Source: Waddliaceae bacterium
GTDB taxonomy: Bacteria; Chlamydiota; Chlamydiia; Chlamydiales; GCA-2709385
Reading direction: 5' to 3'
Length of the DNA stretch: 64,000 nucleotides
NCBI GenBank assembly: GCA_002709385.1
Contig: PAQS01000004.1
Location: 1-64,000, forward strand
How positions within the stretch are numbered: the first letter of the stretch is position 1; every line of letters begins with the position of its first letter. The notes under the pieces are model-generated. The model was not told the DNA's origin, searched no databases, and saw nothing but the letters and a program-made list of their open reading frames with translations. Shown here one piece after another: positions 15,980 to 25,155 of this stretch. A program made the translations under genes and the position numbers.

Positions 15980-17131
15980 CTACTCAGTAGATAAGCATGC
16001 TTCATTTTCTTGAGTTTTTGAAAAATTGACTGGTCGAAGCCCTTTCTCAAGCCATAAGTCTTCGATCAACATCACAGCCATTTTTGTAATAACTTTTGTT
16101 AGTGCTGCTGCGGACCCTACAGCTAGCGCAATATACGGTGCCATAGGAATCGTTGCACAAGAAATAAAACCGACAACACCAATGATATTTGCAGCGATAA
16201 GAGATCCATCCATACCTAATCGACGCCAAGCCATACTGCGCATATTTTTGATAAGGTTAGAAGCTGATTGTTTGTGTTGAGTATTGAGAATATCTATCTC
16301 TAAAAGAGCTGCTAGCTCCTTAGCTTGCTTTAACATTGTTTTGCTGGTACGGCTAGAGAAATGTTTTTCTTTTTTTAAGCAAAGAACTTTTACTTTTTTG
16401 TCGAAAGCTTGCTTCATCTCCAAAAAGCTTAAACCTTCTTTCTTAATCACACTTTTTGCGATTTCTTCTTTATCTTTTTGAGTAATTCCTATGACTTCTA
16501 AGAGGTAAGAGCGAAGTTGAGTACTATCCTGCATTTCCTCTTCATTCTTAAAATGCTTGAAGTTTTTGCGAAGAAATAGAGCACGCTTTGTTGCAGCAAC
16601 ACTATGCATTGTTAAGCCGATAACAGAAGTACCAACACCAATCCAGCCAACAATCAATCCGAATCCTTGTAGTGCAGGCTCAGCAAGTAGAGTTCCAAAA
16701 GCACCTAAAACAGACAACGTCGATTTGAAAATATCTCCCGTAGCCTTTACTACATTCATCGCACCAAAGCACAAGGTTTCAGAATCTCTCAATACAACCC
16801 CAGCAAAAACCCCTTTAACTCCCTTCACACCAGAACACGCCGAAAAGAAAATTCCAACAATAGAAGTTAAGCTTAAGGCTGCAGAGGCTGGAACAAGAAC
16901 TTTCGCTGAAGAAACTGAAAAATAGGAAATATGTTTAAAGACGTGCTTTGTTGTTTTTATCCCGTGGCGCAAATATCCCCAAGCACGGTTGCTGAAAGAA
17001 AATGCTTGTTGTGAAACAAGATTTATCTTCTTATCAATTTCTAAGTCTCGAAGCCAACGCTCTCCTTTTCCTTGTATTTCCAATAGATACTCATGAGTTC
17101 CTTCAAGTGGAAGACAGGAAGAAAGTAACAT
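15980..17131 (-). CDS. Two-lobed hydrophobic membrane protein, paralogue of 14533-15729
   Basis: The 383-residue product resembles the next gene throughout: N-terminal soluble part, central hydrophobic block with small residues (SVSSAKVLVPASAALSLTSIVGIFF, LQGFGLIVGWIGVGTSVIGLTM), charged linker with an acidic helix (SYLLEVIGITQKDKEE), and C-terminal hydrophobic lobe (ANIIGVVGFISCATIPMAP) ending LRPVNF. No enzyme motif is visible. It starts the minus-strand cluster of seven genes; AAGGAG lies before the ATG. A host-membrane or inner-membrane location is plausible. Function unknown. Confidence 0.65.
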   Translation of the reverse strand: MLLSSCLPLEGTHEYLLEIQGKGERWLRDLEIDKKINLVSQQAFSFSNRAWGYLRHGIKTTKHVFKHISYFSVSSAKVLVPASAALSLTSIVGIFFSACSGVKGVKGVFAGVVLRDSETLCFGAMNVVKATGDIFKSTLSVLGAFGTLLAEPALQGFGLIVGWIGVGTSVIGLTMHSVAATKRALFLRKNFKHFKNEEEMQDSTQLRSYLLEVIGITQKDKEEIAKSVIKKEGLSFLEMKQAFDKKVKVLCLKKEKHFSSRTSKTMLKQAKELAALLEIDILNTQHKQSASNLIKNMRSMAWRRLGMDGSLIAANIIGVVGFISCATIPMAPYIALAVGSAAALTKVITKMAVMLIEDLWLEKGLRPVNFSKTQENEACLSTE

Positions 17132-17210
17132 GTCCGCTCCTTAAATTTTAATAAGAAGCGAACATAGTAACGAATTTTTCTTTTTGTTTCAAACTAATTT
17201 ATTAACTAAA

Positions 17211-18017
17211 TTAAGCCCCTATAAAACTAGGTCTTTTCTTATTTTGAAAAGAAGAAACTCCTTCAATGAAGTCTTTTGTACTTGTGCAATGAGCAAAAGC
17301 ATGCGCTTCAGCCTCTACTTGTTCTTCAAAGCTTCGGCCAAAAGAGCTTTGTATGAGTTTTTTGCTTTCAGCATAAGCTACTGTTGCTCCATTAGCTAGA
17401 CGGAGTGCGATTTTTTGGGTTTGCTCAGCTAAATTCTCTTGTGGCACTACCCAATTCACAATTCCAAGATCTTGAGCTGCGCTGGCATCAAAGAGATCCG
17501 GCATCATCATTAATTGCATCGTCTTTCTTTGCCCAATTAAGCGAGGGAGGAAGTATGTAGCCCCGCCATCTGGGCTTAGACCTACATTGCTATAGGCCAT
17601 TGTGAATTGCGTATTTTGTGCTGCAATACATAAATCTGCAGCTGCGATGAAGCTCATTCCAACACCAGCCACACTTCCATGAACAGAGGCAAGAACTGGG
17701 ATGGGTAAGCGATAAAGATTCATAACGGCTTGGTTAAGACGTCGAATCATGCGAACAACCTGCTTCGGTAGTTCATTTCTATGCTGGAAAAAATAGGCTA
17801 AGTCACCACCAGCCATGAAAATAGGGCCTTCTCCATTCAAAATAAGAGCCCTGATTGAATCATCAATCCGTACTTTTTCTGTAAGATCGATGATTTCATC
17901 AATCATTTGTGGATTCAGAGTGTTAGCCGAATGGGGGCGGTTTAGTGTAATTGTAGCGATTGAGTTTTCTACATTGTAAAGGACAGTGCGATTTTCCAAA
18001 GTTTGCGCGTCAGACAT
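17211..18017 (-). CDS. Enoyl-CoA hydratase/isomerase family protein
   Basis: A 268-residue crotonase-fold enzyme. Motifs: the oxyanion-hole strand MAGGDLAYF, SVHGSVAGVGMSFIAAADLCIA, and NVGLSPDGGATYFLPRLIG. The second conserved acid of true hydratases (Glu164 in rat ECH) is replaced here by the Asp in SPDGG, as in PaaG-type isomerases, so an isomerase or other crotonase activity on acyl-CoA is more likely than simple hydration. GGAGG precedes the ATG by eight bases. Its neighbours are not beta-oxidation genes, so no pathway can be assigned from context. Confidence 0.8.
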   Translation of the reverse strand: MSDAQTLENRTVLYNVENSIATITLNRPHSANTLNPQMIDEIIDLTEKVRIDDSIRALILNGEGPIFMAGGDLAYFFQHRNELPKQVVRMIRRLNQAVMNLYRLPIPVLASVHGSVAGVGMSFIAAADLCIAAQNTQFTMAYSNVGLSPDGGATYFLPRLIGQRKTMQLMMMPDLFDASAAQDLGIVNWVVPQENLAEQTQKIALRLANGATVAYAESKKLIQSSFGRSFEEQVEAEAHAFAHCTSTKDFIEGVSSFQNKKRPSFIGA

Positions 18018-18103
18018 GGTAGCTTTCCTCCAAGATTTAAAGGTAAAAGACTACTCAAAACTAACGATATATTTTTTTAAACACTACCGAAACAAGCTTT
18101 TTT

Positions 18104-19558
18104 TTAAGAAGATCTCTTCGTGCCTTCTAAGTTTAGAGTCAGATTAGGGAGGTGCTCGCAAAAAATGAACTGCTCAAATTTTACGCAGTTACTTATATCT
18201 AACTCTTGTAAAGTTTTCAGAGGTTTTAGATCTAAATCTTGATTAAACACCATGCAATGGCTCATCTTGATTCTTTCTATGGAATATAGGCCTGAGAAAT
18301 CAATGTACTGGTTGAAAGCAATACAGTGGCTCATATTCAAGTCTATCAATAACCTGCATTTACTTATGTTTAATTCTGTTAACTCTTTCAGTCCTGATAA
18401 ATCTAAGGATTGAACTCCTTGGCATTTTTCCATATTGACTGTTTTTAATCGCAAACATTTAGAAAAATTTAATGCTTGAGTAAAACGCATAGAAGATGAG
18501 AAATCGAAGCACTCTAAAAGAGGCAAATGTTCCAAAGCCAAATATTGATTAAAGCTCGAGCATTCACTCATGATCAGTTTTTCTAAAGAAGATAAACCTT
18601 TTAAAGTTAATGGACTATTGAAGAAAGTGCAGCTTTTTATTTCTAAGGCTTTTAATTTATTCAAGCCAGATAAATTAAGTGGCTGATTAAAAACGCTGCA
18701 GTCACACATGATCAAACTTTCTAAAGAAAATGCCTTCGAATCCTTCTTTACCAAAGTCAAAAGACCGTTAAATCCGATACAATAACTTAGGTCTAATTTT
18801 CTTAAATGATGCAATGAAGACAAGTCTAAATTCTGATCAAGTGCTTCACATCTACTAAAATCGATTTCCTCTAAAGAAGCACCTGTATGTGGAAAAATCA
18901 ATTCCGAATTAAAAGACCAACAGCGAGATAAGCATAACTTTTTCAGAGATTGCAAAAACGACAGATCTAACTTTTCATCAAACTCCATACAGAAAGAAAG
19001 ATCTAGGGTTTCTAAATTCACTAGAGAAGATAAGTCTAGTTCTTGCTTAAAAGAGGAACATCCCGATAGGTTCAGTATCTTTAGTTTTGGGTTTTTAGAG
19101 AGGTCAAGTGGAAAATTAAATAAACTGTCGTGAACTTCTAATACTTCAAGATTGGGCAACTTTTCCAATATTTGATTGATTTGATATTTACTCGTACTCA
19201 AATGTGTCAGATTTATTCGCTTAATAGATGGGGCTACACTCTCACTCATGATTTCTTCAAGAGAATAGGTTCCTAAAACATCTCCTAAGCGAATAGAGCC
19301 TTTATTGAAGCAAAGGGGCAATCCGAGAATTTGTGCTTGTCTCATTTTTTTTGAACTTAGCGCAACACTCCCTATAAACTTCCTATTACTCTCATAATTT
19401 CCGGGATTTAGAGAGCTTAGAATGAGTGTTAATACTTCAAAAGGGAGATCGTTTAGCTCTGTTTTTTCTTCTTCTACTTCGTCAGAATTTCTTGAAGCTG
19501 AATTTATATAAGATTTTAACAAAACGTAAGAACCTAAAGCACTAAAAACAGCAAACAT
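18104..19558 (-). CDS. F-box-like plus leucine-rich repeat effector candidate
   Basis: The 484-residue protein has a hydrophobic N terminus (FAVFSALGSYVLLKSYI), then an F-box-like helix set (LNDLPFEVLTLILSSLNPG, followed by SVALSSKKMRQ), then about eleven units of about 23 residues with consensus DLSxLxxLExLxLSxCxxFNQxL. F-box plus LRR is a eukaryotic SCF ubiquitin-ligase substrate-receptor layout; bacterial versions are effectors known in amoeba symbionts, including chlamydia-like bacteria. It would bind host SKP1 and recruit targets. The membrane-like N terminus is unusual for an F-box protein. F-box identity is inferred from a short match, so it is less sure than the repeats. Confidence 0.7.
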   Translation of the reverse strand: MFAVFSALGSYVLLKSYINSASRNSDEVEEEKTELNDLPFEVLTLILSSLNPGNYESNRKFIGSVALSSKKMRQAQILGLPLCFNKGSIRLGDVLGTYSLEEIMSESVAPSIKRINLTHLSTSKYQINQILEKLPNLEVLEVHDSLFNFPLDLSKNPKLKILNLSGCSSFKQELDLSSLVNLETLDLSFCMEFDEKLDLSFLQSLKKLCLSRCWSFNSELIFPHTGASLEEIDFSRCEALDQNLDLSSLHHLRKLDLSYCIGFNGLLTLVKKDSKAFSLESLIMCDCSVFNQPLNLSGLNKLKALEIKSCTFFNSPLTLKGLSSLEKLIMSECSSFNQYLALEHLPLLECFDFSSSMRFTQALNFSKCLRLKTVNMEKCQGVQSLDLSGLKELTELNISKCRLLIDLNMSHCIAFNQYIDFSGLYSIERIKMSHCMVFNQDLDLKPLKTLQELDISNCVKFEQFIFCEHLPNLTLNLEGTKRSS

Positions 19559-19655
19559 AAAATTTCCTTAAAAACACTTAAAATTAAGGTAATTATATAT
19601 TCACATACAATTAGATGTTTTAAACAGTTCGTTAAATTCTTATTAAGAATAAATG

Positions 19656-20120
19656 TTAAACTGAGGATTCTGCGTTAGCTTCTCCTTTTTCCTCTGAAGC
19701 ATCTTTTAGCAGTTCTCCATCGTAATACAACCATCGACCTTCTTCTCGACGAAATCGACTACGTTCTGTGAAGGAAGCGTCTTTATCAAACTGCTGTAAC
19801 TCTACATGAAACGTCACCCAAAACTCATCATCATTACTACCACTTTCAGAGTTTTGAATTTCTAGACCTAAGAATTCTGTCACTTTACTAAAGCGAAGAA
19901 TCTCACTCTTCCATCGATCCATATCACTCTGAAAATGAGCTCCTTTTGGATGAGTGGTATGTACAATATACTGAGCGTTTCCCGAAGCATAGGCACAATA
20001 ACGTGCTTTCACTAGATCTTCAGGTTTTTGAGGTTCAGTGCCTCCGTGAAAAATACGGCAGCATTTTTTATATTTAACCCCACTCCCACAGCGGCATGGC
20101 TCATTCGGCAATATCTTCAT
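19656..20120 (-). CDS. YchJ-family SEC-C motif protein
   Basis: A 154-residue protein beginning with the SEC-C zinc motif CRCGSGVKYKKCC, followed by the YchJ (UPF0225) core: ARYCAYASGNAQYIVHTTHP and a C-terminal beta sheet containing WVTFHVELQ, RSRF and GRWLYYDGE. The family fold resembles NTF2-like/SnoaL domains; its biological role is unknown. It is cytoplasmic, and at 154 residues of normal length. It diverges from hutH across a 91-base gap that contains a promoter-like sequence. Confidence 0.8.
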   Translation of the reverse strand: MKILPNEPCRCGSGVKYKKCCRIFHGGTEPQKPEDLVKARYCAYASGNAQYIVHTTHPKGAHFQSDMDRWKSEILRFSKVTEFLGLEIQNSESGSNDDEFWVTFHVELQQFDKDASFTERSRFRREEGRWLYYDGELLKDASEEKGEANAESSV

Positions 20121-20153
20121 GTTCTCTCCTCCTATTTACAAACTTAACAGTAT

Positions 20154-20182
20154 TTGACAAGAAGCTCAAAACACTTTATCAC
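20154..20182 (+). promoter_or_regulatory. Sigma-70-type promoter for hutHU
   Basis: A perfect TTGACA -35 (20154-20159) is followed after 17 bases by TATCAC (20177-20182), 4 of 6 matches to the -10 consensus, 29 bases before the hutH ATG. The predicted leader is short (about 20 bases) and lacks a Shine-Dalgarno sequence. Prediction by consensus only. Confidence 0.55.
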
Positions 20183-20211
20183 TGTGGAACAAAAAAAACA
20201 CAGTACATCAC

Positions 20212-21729
20212 ATGATACAATGCACAAAAACAAGAGAAGAAATCTCCTTAAATGGGGATAATCTTTGTCTGAAACAAGTTGAACAGATAGCAAAAGGTGC
20301 GGCTGTATCCATCGCATCTGATGTAGAAGATAAAATGCACGCAAGCCGAGCTTTTGTCGAATCTGTAGCAGCAGGAGAAACTCCTGTATACGGTGTCAAT
20401 ACAGGCTTTGGCTATTTCAGCAGAAAGCGTATCGAAAACGATAAACTTTTAGAGCTTCAAAAAAATATCATTGTAAGTCATGCCTCTGGCTATGGAAAAC
20501 CCCTTAGTATTCCAGAAACACGAGTTGCTATGTGTTTACGCTTACATGTTCTGAGCAAAGGATATACGGGAGTACGTTATTGTCTTTGTGAAGCTTTGCT
20601 ACATCTCATCCAAGCTGAAATTTATCCCGTTATTCCAGAGAGTGGTTCTGTCGGAGCGAGTGGTGATTTGGCTCCCCTTGCTCATTTAGCCATGCCTTTG
20701 ATCGGACACGGAGAGGTTTTTTATAAAAACCAACGGCTCCCTGCATTAGAAGCTCTCAAAGAGGAAAAGTTACCTGTCTTCGAACTTGCTGAAAAAGAAG
20801 GCTTAAGTTTGATCAATGGGACACAGGTAATGTTGGCTGTTGGAAGCCTCGCTCTGGCAAAAGCTTGTCGAGTTGCTTTAATGTCTGATAAAATCACTGC
20901 TTTATCCTATGAAGGTATGGAAGCTCGTGTTGATGCTTTATATCCTAAATTGCATGAGGCTCGTGGACAAAAAGGACAGTGTTCTGTTGCTGCGCGTATC
21001 TTAAGTGAGCTTGAGGGTTCTTATTTAATGGATAGTCATTTTAAGGCTCCCCGTGTTCAAGATTCTTATTCCTTGCGTTGTGCTCCTCAGGTGCATGGAC
21101 CGAGCCATGATTTGCTTGCGTTTTGTCGTGATAAAGTAGAGATAGAACTCAATGCGGCAACGGATAATCCTTTAGTCTTTTCAGATGAAGGGAGTATTGT
21201 TAGTGGCGGGAACTTTCATGGTCAAGTTTTAGGTATGGCATTTGATAGTGCTTGTGCGGCTGTATCTGAGCTTGGTAATATTTCTGAAAGGCGGATTGAA
21301 CTTTTGCTGAATCCAAATAGTAGTGAACTCCCCGCTTTTCTGACCCCTTATGAAGGTACTCATTCCGGTTATATGGCAGCGCAGTATTTGGCTGCTTCTT
21401 TGGTGAATGAGAATAAAGGCTTGGCGAATCCGGCTTGGACCGATTCGATTCCTGGGAATGTCGGTGTGGAAGATCATGTATCTATGGGAATGAATTCAGC
21501 CAAGAAATTGCGCAAGATTGTGGAGAATACTGTGACTATTTTGAGTGTGGAAGCTTTGCTTGCGTCTCAAGCGATAGACTTACGGATCTCTCGTCAATTA
21601 GGAAAAGGTACGGAAAGGATCTACTCCCTTCTTCGTGAGCGAGTACCAAAATTGGATACGGACCGTGAGATTCACTTAGATGTTTCTCGGTCTCGACAAC
21701 TTATAGAAGAACTCATTGCTGATTTGTAA
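20212..21729 (+). CDS. hutH: Histidine ammonia-lyase
   Basis: HutH deaminates L-histidine to urocanate and ammonia, the first step of histidine degradation. The 505-residue product has the full family length, the autocatalytic MIO triad A149-S150-G151 in GSVGASGDLAPLAH, and active-site stretches GVNTGFGYF, LINGTQVML, TDNPL and SSELPAFLTPYEG. The start ATG at 20212 follows the -10 by about 30 bases and lacks an obvious ribosome site. hutU follows after 19 bases, so they form a two-gene operon. Confidence 0.95.
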   Translation: MIQCTKTREEISLNGDNLCLKQVEQIAKGAAVSIASDVEDKMHASRAFVESVAAGETPVYGVNTGFGYFSRKRIENDKLLELQKNIIVSHASGYGKPLSIPETRVAMCLRLHVLSKGYTGVRYCLCEALLHLIQAEIYPVIPESGSVGASGDLAPLAHLAMPLIGHGEVFYKNQRLPALEALKEEKLPVFELAEKEGLSLINGTQVMLAVGSLALAKACRVALMSDKITALSYEGMEARVDALYPKLHEARGQKGQCSVAARILSELEGSYLMDSHFKAPRVQDSYSLRCAPQVHGPSHDLLAFCRDKVEIELNAATDNPLVFSDEGSIVSGGNFHGQVLGMAFDSACAAVSELGNISERRIELLLNPNSSELPAFLTPYEGTHSGYMAAQYLAASLVNENKGLANPAWTDSIPGNVGVEDHVSMGMNSAKKLRKIVENTVTILSVEALLASQAIDLRISRQLGKGTERIYSLLRERVPKLDTDREIHLDVSRSRQLIEELIADL

Positions 21730-21748
21730 GGTATTTTAAGGAGAAGGC

Positions 21749-23485
21749 ATGTCTTTGTTGAGTCTCGATAGTCAGGATAATAGTACCTCGACTACTGATG
21801 TGGATACATTTATTCAAAAGTATGCACAACACCCTCGCTATATAGCTCCTACAGGTTCTCAGCTTCATGCGCGTAACTGGCAGTGTGAGGCGGCGCTTCG
21901 CATGTTTTTGAACAACTTAGATGCTGATGTAGCAGAAGCTCCTGAAGATCTCGTCGTTTATGGGGGCACTGGTCAGGCTGCTAGAAATGTGGACTGTGCT
22001 CAAGCGATTATTAAAGCTCTTCTGCATTTAGGAGAAGATGAAAGTTTACTTGTGCAATCAGGCAAGCCTGTATCTGTTATCAAGACCCATTCGGAGGCAC
22101 CACGGGTTTTGATTGCAAATAGTAATCTTGTTCCTCACTGGGCAAACTGGGAACACTTTCAAAGTCTCAAAGACCAAGGTTTGATGATGTATGGTCAAAT
22201 GACCGCTGGAAGTTGGATTTACATAGGAAGCCAGGGAATTCTTCAAGGGACTTATGAAACCTTTGCTGCTGCTGCGAGAAAACACTTTGGCGGTACTTTA
22301 AAAGGAAAAATCGTAGTTACAGGTGGTCTTGGAGGAATGGGCGGAGCTCAGCCTCTTGCGGTTACTATGAATGGGGGTGTTTGTTTAGGGGTAGATATTG
22401 ACCCTGAACGTATTCAAAAACGCATTGATACGCGTTATTGCGACAAAATGACGCACGACTACGAGGAAGCAATCAAGTGGGTTTTAGAGGCTAAGGAAGA
22501 AGCCAAACCTCTTTCTGTTGGTCTAGTTGGTGATATTGGAAACGTTCTTAGACAAATGATTATGGATGGTGTCTTACCTGATTTAGCTACAGATCAAACA
22601 TCTGCCCATGATCCCCTTCATGGCTATATTCCTTCTGGCCTGAGTTTAGAAGAAGCAAGAGATCTACGTGAAAAGGACCCTGATACTTACAAAGAAAAAT
22701 CCTTATTGAGCATGGCTCAGCATATTGGTGCTTTACGATTTTTTCAGAGTAAAGGGACTGTTGTCTTTGACTATGGAAATAATTTGCGTGAGTTTGCACG
22801 TCAAGGTGGAGCTCATGATGCTTTCCAAATCCCAGGGTTTGTACCGGAGTATATTCGTCCTTTGTTTTGTGAGGGACAAGGACCGTTTCGTTGGGCTGCT
22901 CTTTCGGGTGATCCTGAAGATATCTTCGCTACAGATAAAGCTCTTATGGAGCTTTTCCCAGAAAACACTCATTTAAAACAGTGGTTGAAACAAGCTGGCG
23001 AGCAAGTAGCTTTCCAAGGTCTTCCTTGTAGAATTGCTTGGCTGGGACTAGGCGATCGAGCTAAGGCGGGTCTTTTATTCAATGAAATGGTGCGCGATGG
23101 TCGTTTAAAAGCTCCTATTGTCATTGGACGTGATCATCTTGATACTGGATCTGTTGCCTCTCCTTATAGAGAAACAGAAGGAATGAAAGATGGGTCGGAT
23201 GCTGTATCTGATTGGCCTTTATTAAATCTATTAGGAAACTGCGCTAGTGGGGCAACTTGGGTTTCTTTCCACCATGGTGGAGGTGTTGGAATGGGATACT
23301 CCCAACATGCTGGTATGGTAGTTCTTGCTGATGGTTCTGAGCGAGCTGAAACATGCTTGAAAAGAGTCTTACAAAATGACCCTGCTTCGGGAGTCATTCG
23401 ACATGCAGATGCTGGTTACGAAGAAGCTAAAACTTGCGCTTCTGAGCATGGCCTTGTCGATTTCAATACTCTGCATAAATTGTAG
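21749..23485 (+). CDS. hutU: Urocanate hydratase
   Basis: HutU converts urocanate to imidazolone propionate using tightly bound NAD+. Motifs include [32 protein letters not shown] (the dinucleotide-binding core), the catalytic-loop region [14 protein letters not shown], and [16 protein letters not shown]. At 578 residues it is slightly longer than the usual 550-560. AAGGAG lies five bases before ATG 21749. The genes for the next steps (hutI and hutG or hutF) are not in the window; imidazolone propionate would have to be processed by enzymes encoded elsewhere. Confidence 0.95.
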   Translation: MSLLSLDSQDNSTSTTDVDTFIQKYAQHPRYIAPTGSQLHARNWQCEAALRMFLNNLDADVAEAPEDLVVYGGTGQAARNVDCAQAIIKALLHLGEDESLLVQSGKPVSVIKTHSEAPRVLIANSNLVPHWANWEHFQSLKDQGLMMYGQMTAGSWIYIGSQGILQGTYETFAAAARKHFGGTLKGKIVVTGGLGGMGGAQPLAVTMNGGVCLGVDIDPERIQKRIDTRYCDKMTHDYEEAIKWVLEAKEEAKPLSVGLVGDIGNVLRQMIMDGVLPDLATDQTSAHDPLHGYIPSGLSLEEARDLREKDPDTYKEKSLLSMAQHIGALRFFQSKGTVVFDYGNNLREFARQGGAHDAFQIPGFVPEYIRPLFCEGQGPFRWAALSGDPEDIFATDKALMELFPENTHLKQWLKQAGEQVAFQGLPCRIAWLGLGDRAKAGLLFNEMVRDGRLKAPIVIGRDHLDTGSVASPYRETEGMKDGSDAVSDWPLLNLLGNCASGATWVSFHHGGGVGMGYSQHAGMVVLADGSERAETCLKRVLQNDPASGVIRHADAGYEEAKTCASEHGLVDFNTLHKL

Positions 23486-23606
23486 TGTGTGAAAAACACC
23501 ACAGAGCCACCGAGTGCACAGAGAACTTGTATCTTTTTAACTTTCTCTGTGTACTCGGTGGCTCTGTGGTGATGATTAATGAGAGGCAGAGTCACACTCT
23601 CTCATT
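23479..23606. repeat. 128-bp hairpin element, copy 1
   Basis: The element contains ACCACAGAGCCACCGAGTG and its inverted partner GTACTCGGTGGCTCTGTGGT, and includes the last codon and stop of hutU (TTGTAG) at one end and the stop region of the convergent histidine-rich gene at the other. A nearly identical direct copy is at 24083-24210 (offset 604 bases). It is likely to serve as a bidirectional terminator for two convergent transcripts. Confidence 0.92.
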
Positions 23607-23961
23607 AAGCACAGCAAAAAAGAAGCGCAAATAAGCTAGCTAAAGGGCTAGGGCGTCGCACAACAGTCACCACCGGAGCACTTGTGTGATGTACTACCTT
23701 TGTTCCAGGAGTATGTACTACGTGCTTTACTTTAGGCCTAGTATGATGAACGATAGTCGGCTTTGGGGTGTGTACTACGTGTTTCACTGCAGGCTTAGTA
23801 TGATGAATGACGGTTGGCTTTGGAGTATGTACTACGTGCTTTGCCTTAGCAGGCTTGGTGTGATGAACAACTTTACGCTGACCTACCATCTTACCACTTT
23901 TACCAACCCCATGATGAACAAGATGCTTTACGCCACCTTGTCTAGCTGCAACTTTTACCAT
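23605..23961 (-). CDS. His/Val/Lys-rich tandem repeat protein
   Basis: The 118-residue protein consists mainly of about 18-20-residue repeats of the type KHVVHTPKP-VIHHTKPAV, with about one quarter His, and a hydrophobic, Cys-containing C terminus (SLFALLFCCA). It is strongly basic and may bind metals or nucleic acid; the last part could be a membrane or lipid anchor. AGAGG lies upstream of the ATG. It sits directly behind the histidine-degradation operon, convergent, between duplicated hairpins. A histidine reservoir is conceivable, but this is only a guess from position and composition. No known family recognised. Confidence 0.65.
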   Translation of the reverse strand: MVKVAARQGGVKHLVHHGVGKSGKMVGQRKVVHHTKPAKAKHVVHTPKPTVIHHTKPAVKHVVHTPKPTIVHHTRPKVKHVVHTPGTKVVHHTSAPVVTVVRRPSPLASLFALLFCCA

Positions 23962-24082
23962 GAATATACCTCTTAAAAAAAACAGTTTTTATTTAGAAGA
24001 GGTAACATTATTTAAAATAATTGGTTTTAAATCAAGTTAATCTAAACTTTTTTTTGTTTTTAGTTTTAGTTGGTTTGACTTT

Positions 24083-24210
24083 ATTGTAGTGTGTGAAAAG
24101 CACCACAGAGCCACCGAGTGCACAGAGAACTTGTATCTTCTTAACTTTCTCTGTGTACTCGGTGGCTCTGTGGTGATGATTAATGAGAGGCAAAGTTACA
24201 CTCTCTCATT
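24083..24210. repeat. 128-bp hairpin element, copy 2
   Basis: Direct copy of 23479-23606 with a few mismatches (AAAAGC for AAAAAC, TTCTT for TTTTT, CAAAGTTAC for CAGAGTCAC). It lies 9 bases beyond the stop of the 24220-24762 gene. The pair encloses the 118-residue gene, so recombination between them could delete or duplicate it. Confidence 0.92.
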
Positions 24211-24219
24211 CTCTCTCAT

Positions 24220-24762
24220 TTAAATTTCAAAACTAAATCCCGAAGGACTCTTCTCCGAATATTTCTTTTCTACATCAGCACTCAATTGCAGATAACTCTG
24301 CTCTAACTCAGCACAGGTATTCATAGCTTTTTTCTTACTTTCACCACCCTGGCCATCAGCATCGTTATCATCAAAACCTAAAATTTTAATACATTTGAAT
24401 GACTGAAACCCAAACCTTAAAGGAGTCTCGATCGTTTCACCTATGGAGTACTTTGTTTTATGCAGATCTCTCCACATACGCTGACCATAAACCTTCTTCT
24501 TTGCGCCACTGCTTTTTATCCACTTTAAACAGTTAATACTAGCCTTCGCTCCACGCTTTATCGTACGACCCGCATATTGCGCTGTTCTCGCTCCCCCATA
24601 AACCGCTAAAACCAAACCTGGGTTTACTGCAAAGTCATCGGCAATAGGCAACGCCATGTTTCCATTCCAATCTAAATCAGACCACGCCTTCCATCTCTCA
24701 CGGCTTTCATCTAATTTGATTTCACTAGGGGTTTTGTCATTGCTTAGTGAATATAGATCCAT
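24220..24762 (-). CDS. Hypothetical protein, about 180 residues
   Basis: Not recognised. I start at the ATG at 24762 (AGGA lies six bases upstream); an in-frame TTG 15 bases earlier is weaker. The protein has an N-terminal Trp-containing segment (ERWKAWSDLDWNG), a Gly/Ala-rich stretch (LVLAVYGGARTAQYAGRTIK) that could be a short amphipathic or membrane element, a basic middle and an acidic/Gly loop (GFDDNDADGQGG). No signal peptide is visible. It is followed by the small gene 24859-25080 upstream on the same strand. Confidence 0.55.
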   Translation of the reverse strand: MDLYSLSNDKTPSEIKLDESRERWKAWSDLDWNGNMALPIADDFAVNPGLVLAVYGGARTAQYAGRTIKRGAKASINCLKWIKSSGAKKKVYGQRMWRDLHKTKYSIGETIETPLRFGFQSFKCIKILGFDDNDADGQGGESKKKAMNTCAELEQSYLQLSADVEKKYSEKSPSGFSFEI

Positions 24763-24858
24763 CTCCCTTCCTCGCAAGATTTAAGGTAAATGGAGCTATA
24801 TCATTGATTAGTAATTATTTGTCAAATTGATTCTATATAAAAGAAAGAAACATATCTC

Positions 24859-25080
24859 CTAGAGATACGTTTCTCCTGAAAAGAGGGAATTGATTTGATT
24901 GTGCAAGGTTACTTTTCGCTGCAAAGCTTCTGTTTGTGGACGCATGGCTTGCAAATACTGAAGAATTAACTCGTTTTGTAAGCGAAGGTTTTCTGACCAA
25001 GCTCCCAAAACTTCAGATAAAATTTTTCCAGCACCTTCTTGATAAAGACGATCTACTTCGCTGTTTTCAATTTTTACCAT
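24859..25080 (-). CDS. Small helical protein, 73 residues
   Basis: A 73-residue, mostly helical protein (ILSEVLGAWSENLRLQNELILQYLQAMRPQTEALQRKVTLHNQIN). GGAGGTG lies seven bases upstream of the ATG, a strong ribosome site that supports it as real despite its size. Such small helical proteins occur among type III needle components and chaperones, but no diagnostic residues allow that call. Confidence 0.6.
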   Translation of the reverse strand: MVKIENSEVDRLYQEGAGKILSEVLGAWSENLRLQNELILQYLQAMRPQTEALQRKVTLHNQINSLFSGETYL

Positions 25081-25155
25081 TGTTACACCTCCATTATTAA
25101 TTTAAGTTTATTATAATCAACAAACTACACTATTTCAAGTACATTTAATTAATCT

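Noticed and set aside
23605-23976. Plus-strand reading frame opposite the His-rich repeat gene
   Set aside because: It is a shadow of the tandem repeat on the other strand; no ribosome site and the minus frame has a clear start and repeat logic.
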